Of a stretch of DNA of 10,298 nt, positions 6,632-10,298 are shown piece by piece. Position 1 is the first letter of the stretch; every line of letters begins with the position of its first letter. The notes beneath the pieces are model-generated. The model did no database searches. It saw nothing but the letters and a program-made list of their open reading frames with translations, and was not told the origin of the DNA. The translations under genes and the position numbers were made by a program. Source of the DNA: Halococcaceae archaeon (GTDB lineage Archaea; Halobacteriota; Halobacteria; Halobacteriales; Halalkalicoccaceae); contig SKWB01000207.1 in the NCBI GenBank assembly GCA_007129135.1, positions 1 through 10,298 of the forward strand. Direction: 5' to 3'.

Positions 6632-6964
6632 TCACTCCCGATCGGACCGCGAGACGCGACAGGATCGCCGTTCGAGAAGGGGGGTGAGGGTAACGAAGAC
6701 CGACAGGCTCAGCCCACCGACCCGTGCGGAGTCGTCCTCGTCGAGGCGATCCAGCGTCCGGTGAAACCAGAAGGGACCCGCCCAGGGACACCGGTGAAAC
6801 CGCCGTAACAGCGGATGCGGGAGGGGTTTCGCCGCGTCGGGGAGCAGTGCCCAGATGCCGCCGAGGAGTACCAGTGTTCTGGGGGTGGGACACGGCGGGA
6901 GGAGGGCGACGAGGACCGCTGTCGCGGTCGCACCGACGCTGAAATGGGTGATCCCCTGTGACGT
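6632..6964 (-). CDS. Unrecognised small membrane protein frame with no canonical start codon (possible ACG start or start-loss pseudogene)
   Basis: On the minus strand, the frame from 6964 down to the TGA at 6634-6632 encodes 110 residues that read like a real haloarchaeal membrane protein. Hydrophobic segments lie at about 8-22 (HFSVGATATAVLVAL), 30-42 (TLVLLGGIWALLP) and 83-97. Compositionally striking motifs are GITHFSVGA (4-12), GGIWALLPDAAK (35-46) and FWFHRTLDRLDEDDS (65-79), and third codon positions are strongly G/C. The arrangement TH...G, LPD and then HR...FH distantly recalls YdjM-type membrane proteins, but I do not claim membership. No ATG, GTG or TTG occurs anywhere in this frame between the upstream TGA, which is the hydrolase stop at 7081-7079, and the end. 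The most natural N-terminus is an ACG codon at 6964-6962, one transition from ATG. A TATA-like GGTAAAG lies about 30 bases upstream. It could be a start-loss pseudogene, an ACG-initiated gene or a product of sequence error. Confidence 0.45.
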   Translation of the reverse strand, partial: TSQGITHFSVGATATAVLVALLPPCPTPRTLVLLGGIWALLPDAAKPLPHPLLRRFHRCPWAGPFWFHRTLDRLDEDDSARVGGLSLSVFVTLTPLLERRSCRVSRSDRE

Positions 6965-7078
6965 GGGTTTCGTGGCTCTACGTCGCCACTCGGCTTTACC
7001 AACGTCGTTCGCTCCGGACGTACTCGGGAGCGGTCGGTCCGGGGCCTCGACGTGGAGACCGGACGGCTCGCGGTCGGG

Positions 7079-8005
7079 TCAGTCGAGGAACTCCACCAAC
7101 AGGTCGTTCACCTCGGCCGGCCGGTCGGCCTGGACCCAGTGGGTCGCCTCCTCGAACCGCTCGACGCGGAGGTTCGGCACCCACTCCTCCAGCCCTTCGG
7201 TGAGCCGCGGCGAGAGCGCGACGTCGTTCATCCCCCAGATGAGGAGCGTCTCGGTAGCTATCTCGCCGCCCGTCGAGACCCACTCGGGGTCGGACTCGCG
7301 TCCCGGGATCAGTTGGTTCGGGAGCTCACGGAGCGTCCCCCGACCAGTCGCGCGGTAGTAGTCGATCGCCGCGGCGAGCGCGCCGGGTCGCGCGAGCGCC
7401 GCCTCGTACCGTTCGACGTCACGGTCGCTGAACGCCCCCGGGAGGGCGTCCTCGCTCACCGCCGACTCCACGAGCCGGTAGTTCCCGAGACTGAACGCGA
7501 GTTCCGGGAGGAGGGGAAGCTGGAAGAAGAAGGCGTACCAGGAGCGTCTCAACTGGTCGGCCGTCCGAAGCTCGCGCTCGAACGCCTTCGGGTGTGGCGC
7601 GTTCAGGACCGCGAGCCGATCGATCACCTCGGGATGGCGCGCCGCGAGTTCCCACGCGATCACCCCGCCCCAGTCGTGACCGACGACGTGGGCCCGGCCG
7701 TCCATCCCCTCGATCAGGTCCCGGATATCCCTCACGAGTTCGCCGATCCGGTAGCTCGCGAGGCCAGGGGGTTTCTCCGATCGGTTGTAGCCCCGGAGGT
7801 CGGGCGCGACGACACGGAATCCAGCGTCGGCGAGCGCGGGGATCTGCTCGCGCCAGGCGTACCAGAACTCGGGGAAGCCGTGGAGACAGAGGACGAGCGG
7901 GCCGTCGCCGGCCTCCACGTAGTGCAGTCTGACGCCGTTTGCGATCGTCTCGTCGTGGTGCCACGGTCCCTCGATCGGGCGGTCTCCGACCGGTCGTTCG
8001 TCCAT
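7079..8005 (-). CDS. Alpha/beta hydrolase, epoxide hydrolase-like
   Basis: A 308-residue alpha/beta-hydrolase with the epoxide hydrolase layout. The oxyanion-hole motif is HGFPEFWYAWREQ (42-54) and the nucleophile elbow is VVGHDWGG (107-114), with Asp111 as nucleophile. The acid is probably Asp261 in IWGMND and the catalytic base is His289 in EATHWVQ. The cap region has SWYAFFFQLP (155-164) and IDYYR (214-218), whose tyrosines fit the two cap tyrosines that activate the epoxide ring. An Asp nucleophile excludes ordinary serine esterases, but haloacetate dehalogenases share this layout, so dehalogenation is the main alternative. It begins MDERPVGDR at 8005, with a TATA-like CCCTATTCG centred about 26 bases upstream. 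The frame is open far upstream, antisense to the dehydrogenase gene, but that part is not similar to the family. The P450 earlier in the window could in principle make epoxide substrates; this is only a guess. Confidence 0.88.
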   Translation of the reverse strand: MDERPVGDRPIEGPWHHDETIANGVRLHYVEAGDGPLVLCLHGFPEFWYAWREQIPALADAGFRVVAPDLRGYNRSEKPPGLASYRIGELVRDIRDLIEGMDGRAHVVGHDWGGVIAWELAARHPEVIDRLAVLNAPHPKAFERELRTADQLRRSWYAFFFQLPLLPELAFSLGNYRLVESAVSEDALPGAFSDRDVERYEAALARPGALAAAIDYYRATGRGTLRELPNQLIPGRESDPEWVSTGGEIATETLLIWGMNDVALSPRLTEGLEEWVPNLRVERFEEATHWVQADRPAEVNDLLVEFLD

Positions 8006-8083
8006 ATCCACAGTTCGGCCGCGCGGCGAATAGGGGTACCGACGACCGGACCGGTTTTGCCCCCGCACGTCCCCCGTCCGCAC
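8006..8083. promoter_or_regulatory. Divergent promoter region of the hydrolase and the HAD-family dehydrogenase
   Basis: Only 78 bases separate two divergent starts, and each has a TATA-like element at the leaderless distance. CGAATAGGGG (8027-8036; CCCCTATTCG on the minus strand) is centred about 26 bases from the hydrolase ATG at 8005. GGTTTTGC (8053-8060) is centred about 28 bases from the dehydrogenase ATG at 8084. The two boxes are about 25 bases apart, so the two transcription complexes would sit side by side and could be controlled together. Confidence 0.5.
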
Positions 8084-9040
8084 ATGACACGAGGAGACAG
8101 GGTGACGGTCGTCGGCGCGGGCGCGATGGGCGGCGGGCTGGCCACACACTTCGCGCTCTGCGATCGCCCGGTGGCGCTCGTCGACCACCGGGAGTCGAAC
8201 CTCGAGGACGCCCGGAGACGGATCGAAGATGCCATCGACGTCCTCCGCGAGACGGGCGTCACCGAGCGCGAGGCCGGGGAGGTGCTCGCGGGAATCGAGT
8301 TCACGCTCGAACTGGGGGACGCCGTCGAGGAGAGCGAGCTCGTCCTCGAGACCGTCTCCGAGGACCTGGCGATCAAGCACGCCGTGTTCGAGCGGATAGG
8401 GGAAGCGGCTCCCGACGACGCGATCCTCGCCTCGAACACCTCCAGCATCCCGATCACGCGGATCGCGGCGGGGGTCCCCGACCACGCCGATCGGGTCGTC
8501 GGCTGTCACTGGTGGTACCCGCCGTACCTGCTCGACCCGGTCGAGGTGGTGCGGGGGGAGGAGACGAGCGAGGAGACGGTCGAGCGGACGCGCGAGTTCG
8601 TCGAGTCGGTCGGGAAGGAGTCGATCCTGGTCGAGCGCGACGTCCCGGGGTTCGTCTGGAACCGGGTGCAGTTCGCGGTGGTCCGCGAGTGTCTCCACAT
8701 CGTCGAGGAGGGCGTCGCGAGCGCGGAGGACGTGAACCGGGCGATCCGCGACGGCTACGCCCGGCGCACCTCCGTTATCGGTCCGCTGGAGACGATGGAC
8801 CTCGCGGGACTCGACCTCTTTCGAACGATCGCCGCCGACCTCTACCCCGAACTGAGTTCGCCAGCGGAGCCGAACCCGATCCTCGACGAGCGCCTCGAGG
8901 AGGGCCGGAACGGCGTCGAGAGCGGCGCGGGCATCTTCGAGTACGATCGGTCGGCCGAGTCGGTCGCCCGCGCGCGCGACGAACGGCTGGCCGCGCTCGC
9001 ACGGCTTCACTCTGGGTTCGGTTCCGAGGAGGAGCCGTGA
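8084..9040 (+). CDS. 3-hydroxyacyl-CoA dehydrogenase family protein
   Basis: A 318-residue single-module dehydrogenase of the HAD / lambda-crystallin family, at the usual length for stand-alone members. The N-terminal Rossmann loop is VVGAGAMGGGLA (9-20). SNTSSIPIT (117-125) contains the conserved active-site serine. His142 in GCHWWYPPYLLDPVEVV and Glu154, twelve residues later, match the spacing of the catalytic His-Glu pair of human HADH. Asn193 in VPGFVWNRV is the conserved asparagine at the start of the C-terminal helical domain, which continues with GPLETMDLAGLDLF (233-246). The usual HFFNPP substrate-side segment is HWWYPP here, so substrate preference may differ from beta-oxidation enzymes. 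L-gulonate or carnitine dehydrogenase-like activity is an alternative. No acyl-CoA genes (thiolase, enoyl hydratase, acyl-CoA dehydrogenase) are nearby. The start follows a TATA-like TTTT element by about 28 bases. Confidence 0.88.
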   Translation: MTRGDRVTVVGAGAMGGGLATHFALCDRPVALVDHRESNLEDARRRIEDAIDVLRETGVTEREAGEVLAGIEFTLELGDAVEESELVLETVSEDLAIKHAVFERIGEAAPDDAILASNTSSIPITRIAAGVPDHADRVVGCHWWYPPYLLDPVEVVRGEETSEETVERTREFVESVGKESILVERDVPGFVWNRVQFAVVRECLHIVEEGVASAEDVNRAIRDGYARRTSVIGPLETMDLAGLDLFRTIAADLYPELSSPAEPNPILDERLEEGRNGVESGAGIFEYDRSAESVARARDERLAALARLHSGFGSEEEP

Positions 9041-9061
9041 GCCTGCACGCTCCGGGCGGGT

Positions 9062-9069
9062 GGCTATGC
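9062..9069 (+). promoter_or_regulatory. TATA-like element of the SDR gene
   Basis: GGCTATGC is centred about 27 bases before the ATG at 9093, in the 52-base gap after the dehydrogenase stop. It is a weak match at the right distance, so the SDR gene may have its own leaderless start as well as read-through. Confidence 0.35.
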
Positions 9070-9092
9070 GTCGGAGGGTCGAACCGAGAGCC

Positions 9093-9860
9093 ATGACGAA
9101 GGTAGCGGTCACCGGTGCGGCCGGGAACGTCGGCCAGCAGGCGATGGCGGCGCTCTCCGAGCACGACGTGACGCCGATCACCCACAGCGAGCACGACGAC
9201 CTCGACAGCGTCGTCTGCGACGTGACCGAGTCCGAGGAGGTGAGGGAGGTCCTCGCCGGACACGAGGTCGTCGTCCACCTCGCGGCGAACCCCTCGCCGC
9301 GGGCCGAGTGGGGGGCGGTAAAGGAGGTGAACGTCGAGGGTGCGTACAACGTCTACGAGGCGGCCCTCGAGAACGGGCTGGAGAGGGTCGTCTTCGCGAG
9401 CACGAACCACGTCACGCACATGGCGAACGCGGCCGATCCGGCCGATCCGGAATCGCTGGTCGAACGGCCCTCGGTCGTCTCGCCGGACGATCCACCGCGA
9501 CCGGACTCCTACTACGGCGTGAGCAAGGTCGCGGGCGAGGCGCTCGGGGCCTACTACGCGGACCGGTACGGGATCGAGGTGATCGACCTCCGGATCGGCT
9601 GGCTGATGGACGAGGCCGGTCTCGAGGAGACCCAGGACGAGGGCGAGGCACGTGCCAGGTACGCCCGGGCGATGTGGCTGAGCCCCCGGGACTGCCGCGA
9701 CGCGATCGAACGCGCGGTGCGGGTCCCGATCGACCGGACGCCGCTCACCGTGAACGTCGTCTCCGCCAACGCCGACAGATACCTCTCGCTCACCGAGACG
9801 CTCCAGGGGATCGGCTACCGGCCGCGGGACGACGCGGCAGCGGTCCTCGACGCATCCTGA
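9093..9860 (+). CDS. NAD-dependent epimerase/dehydratase family SDR, uronate dehydrogenase / Azf-like
   Basis: A 255-residue extended-type short-chain dehydrogenase. The N-terminal nucleotide loop is TGAAGNVG (7-14) and HLAANP (62-67) is the usual second NAD-binding strand. FASTNHV (101-107) supplies the active-site Ser/Thr, and YGVSK (141-145) is the catalytic YxxxK. The set FAS.NHV, RPDSYYG.SK..GE (136-149) and Y.DRYGIE...LRIG (155-169) is the pattern of uronate dehydrogenases and of the haloarchaeal NAD-dependent glucose-6-phosphate dehydrogenase Azf. Such enzymes oxidise the anomeric carbon of a sugar or sugar acid to a lactone. The short length fits this group rather than the 310-340-residue sugar-nucleotide epimerases. 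An upstream ATG at 9060 is in frame and would add 11 residues (MAMRRRVEPRA); the ATG at 9093 is preferred because the Rossmann strand begins two residues later. I cannot choose between uronate and sugar-phosphate substrates. Confidence 0.88.
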   Translation: MTKVAVTGAAGNVGQQAMAALSEHDVTPITHSEHDDLDSVVCDVTESEEVREVLAGHEVVVHLAANPSPRAEWGAVKEVNVEGAYNVYEAALENGLERVVFASTNHVTHMANAADPADPESLVERPSVVSPDDPPRPDSYYGVSKVAGEALGAYYADRYGIEVIDLRIGWLMDEAGLEETQDEGEARARYARAMWLSPRDCRDAIERAVRVPIDRTPLTVNVVSANADRYLSLTETLQGIGYRPRDDAAAVLDAS

Positions 9861-9907
9861 TCGCATTTCGTGGTTCGCCACCCATTGATCTGCGGGATCG
9901 CATTTCG
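9859..9907. repeat. Direct repeat of GATCGCATTTCG
   Basis: The same 12 bases occur at 9859-9870 and at 9896-9907, 37 bases apart start to start (about 3.5 helical turns). The first copy overlaps the stop codon of the SDR gene; the second ends just before the AT-rich element at 9911-9940. Similar spacing is seen for paired regulator-binding sites, but no regulator is encoded here. Confidence 0.45.
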
Positions 9908-9910
9908 CTG

Positions 9911-9940
9911 ACTCATATATTCCATAATCGATATATTTCG
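9911..9940. promoter_or_regulatory. AT-rich promoter-like element between converging genes
   Basis: About 30 bases with CATATAT (9914-9920), CCATAATC (9922-9929) and GATATATTTCG (9930-9940) form the most AT-rich stretch of the window. The two ATATAT copies (9915-9920 and 9931-9936) are ten bases apart around ATAATCG. These are good TATA-box candidates, yet both flanking genes end here (SDR stop at 9860, SnoaL-like stop at 10090), so neither needs a promoter at this place. A small RNA or the short frame at 9953 could be the product. Confidence 0.4.
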
Positions 9941-9952
9941 TGCGAGCGTGAA

Positions 9953-10084
9953 ATGGTGGGTACATACGTAGCAAACGGCAACTCCCGCCAGTCGACACGG
10001 GATCGGTTGATCCTCCCGAGTGGCCAACAGCAGATCGGTATCGTCTATTTGGCCTCGCCCGTCGTGTTCGCTGGAAACAGGTAG
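9953..10084 (+). CDS. Possible small ORF of 43 codons
   Basis: An ATG at 9953 opens a 43-residue frame ending at the TAG 10082-10084. It starts MVGTYVANGNSRQSTRDRL and is neutral to basic, unlike the acidic proteins around it. The TATA-like CCATAATC is centred about 27 bases upstream, the proper leaderless distance. There is no recognisable domain. The frame ends five bases before the stop of the converging SnoaL-like gene. The promoter is a better argument than the peptide itself; the stretch may equally be a non-coding RNA. Confidence 0.2.
   Translation: MVGTYVANGNSRQSTRDRLILPSGQQQIGIVYLASPVVFAGNR
10022..10054. other. Inverted repeat GGCCAA / TTGGCC
   Basis: GGCCAA at 10022-10027 pairs with TTGGCC at 10049-10054 across a 21-base loop. 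It lies 36 bases past the stop of the minus-strand SnoaL-like gene and could be a 3'-end hairpin. There is no T tract after it on either strand, so a terminator role is uncertain. Confidence 0.2.
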
Positions 10085-10089
10085 GGGTG

Positions 10090-10298
10090 TTACTCTCCCG
10101 GTGGCTCGATGGCACCGAGTTGTATCAGGAGCCCCATCACGTCGTTTTGGGCCCAGGACTCGACGAACTGCCCGTCTTCGATTCGGTGGATGTGGTGGCC
10201 CTCTACCACGGCCTCCCCCGTCGCTTCGACCCCCATGAACCCGCCTTCGTGGGTCCCGGTCGCCCGGTCTCGTCTGACCACCATGTCGCCCTCGGCGA
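10090..10298 (-). CDS. SnoaL-like / ester cyclase family protein, C-terminal fragment
   Basis: The minus-strand frame is open from the right edge of the window down to the TAA at 10092-10090, giving 68 visible residues. The internal ATG at 10284 is preceded in frame by AEGD, and the string EGDMVVRRDRATGTHEGGFM is the middle strand of SnoaL-like NTF2 folds ('egDmVvvr...tgTH.G.fmG'). The gene therefore very probably starts to the right of the window. The rest fits the family's C-terminus: G..ATGEAVV is followed by HIHRIEDGQFVESWAQNDVMG, then LIQLG. Proteins of this type are small cytoplasmic NTF2-fold enzymes or ligand binders, some acting as polyketide cyclases and many uncharacterised. Nothing in the fragment shows the substrate. 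Confidence 0.82.
   Translation of the reverse strand, partial: AEGDMVVRRDRATGTHEGGFMGVEATGEAVVEGHHIHRIEDGQFVESWAQNDVMGLLIQLGAIEPPGE

Noticed and set aside
3834..6893. A 1019-codon open frame on the minus strand
   Set aside because: It runs antisense across the DedA-like and second oxidoreductase genes and out of frame with the ZIP gene. The translation is very rich in Arg, Pro and Gly with no domain. Long antisense frames are expected where third positions are nearly all G/C.
6709..7002. A 97-codon minus-strand frame starting with TTG in the same stretch as the start-less frame
   Set aside because: Its translation is Ser/Arg/Pro-rich with no hydrophobic or conserved pattern, whereas the frame ending at 6632 on the same strand has clear protein character. 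A frameshift joining the two is possible but nothing requires it.
8006..9349. A 448-codon N-terminal extension of the alpha/beta hydrolase, which would give a 756-residue fusion
   Set aside because: The added part is antisense to the HAD-family dehydrogenase and the start of the SDR gene and has no domain, and the ATG at 8005 has a TATA-like element at the leaderless distance.
9428..9450. Tandem repeat of GCCGATCCG in the SDR gene
   Set aside because: Two in-frame copies encoding Ala-Asp-Pro, a trivial repeat in a halophile acidic loop with no sign of a larger array.
1..10298. CRISPR array, tRNA or rRNA gene, insertion sequence or integrase
   Set aside because: I found no regularly spaced repeats, no cloverleaf-like or rRNA-like sequence and no transposase or recombinase motifs on either strand.

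Overview
The window looks like a piece of a haloarchaeal (class Halobacteria) chromosome or large replicon. The base composition is very GC-rich, codon third positions are almost all G/C, and the proteins are rich in Asp and Glu. Most start codons have a TATA-like element about 26-28 bases upstream and no Shine-Dalgarno sequence, which is the arrangement of leaderless archaeal transcripts. I see no rRNA, tRNA, transposase, integrase or CRISPR array.

Layout, left to right. (1) Bases 1-2345, plus strand: the last residues of a sugar-type ABC transporter ATPase, a Gfo/Idh/MocA NAD(P)-dependent oxidoreductase and a TIM-barrel sugar isomerase/epimerase. This is a typical uptake-plus-catabolism block for a sugar, sugar derivative or cyclitol. 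(2) 2347-3690, minus strand: a soluble cytochrome P450, convergent with the isomerase and separated from its stop by one base. (3) 3906-4469, plus: a small DedA/VTT-type membrane protein. (4) 4475-5290, minus: a ZIP-family metal transporter. (5) 5382-6503, plus: a second Gfo/Idh/MocA oxidoreductase of a different subfamily, with a GYRFMGKAH nucleotide-binding loop. (6) 6504-7078: a stretch with no conventional open reading frame, but on the minus strand it holds a 110-codon frame with strong protein-like character and no ATG, GTG or TTG. (7) 7079-8005, minus: an epoxide-hydrolase-like alpha/beta hydrolase, divergent from (8) 8084-9040, plus: a 3-hydroxyacyl-CoA dehydrogenase-family enzyme. (9) 9093-9860, plus: an extended SDR resembling uronate dehydrogenase and the haloarchaeal glucose-6-phosphate dehydrogenase Azf. 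(10) 9861-10089: a convergent intergenic region with an unexpected AT-rich, promoter-like core and a 12-bp direct repeat. (11) 10090 to the right edge, minus: the C-terminal part of a SnoaL-like protein.

The general theme is oxidation of small carbon compounds: four NAD(P)-dependent dehydrogenases, an isomerase, a P450, an alpha/beta hydrolase and a SnoaL-like protein, with transport functions between them. The left block (transporter, oxidoreductase, isomerase) is likely one functional unit. For the rest, gene order alternates in strand and each gene appears to have its own promoter, so joint function is only a guess. No obvious defence, mobile or secondary-metabolite system is visible. The most unusual items are the start-less conserved-looking frame at 6632-6964 and the promoter-like AT-rich element between two converging genes at 9911-9940.
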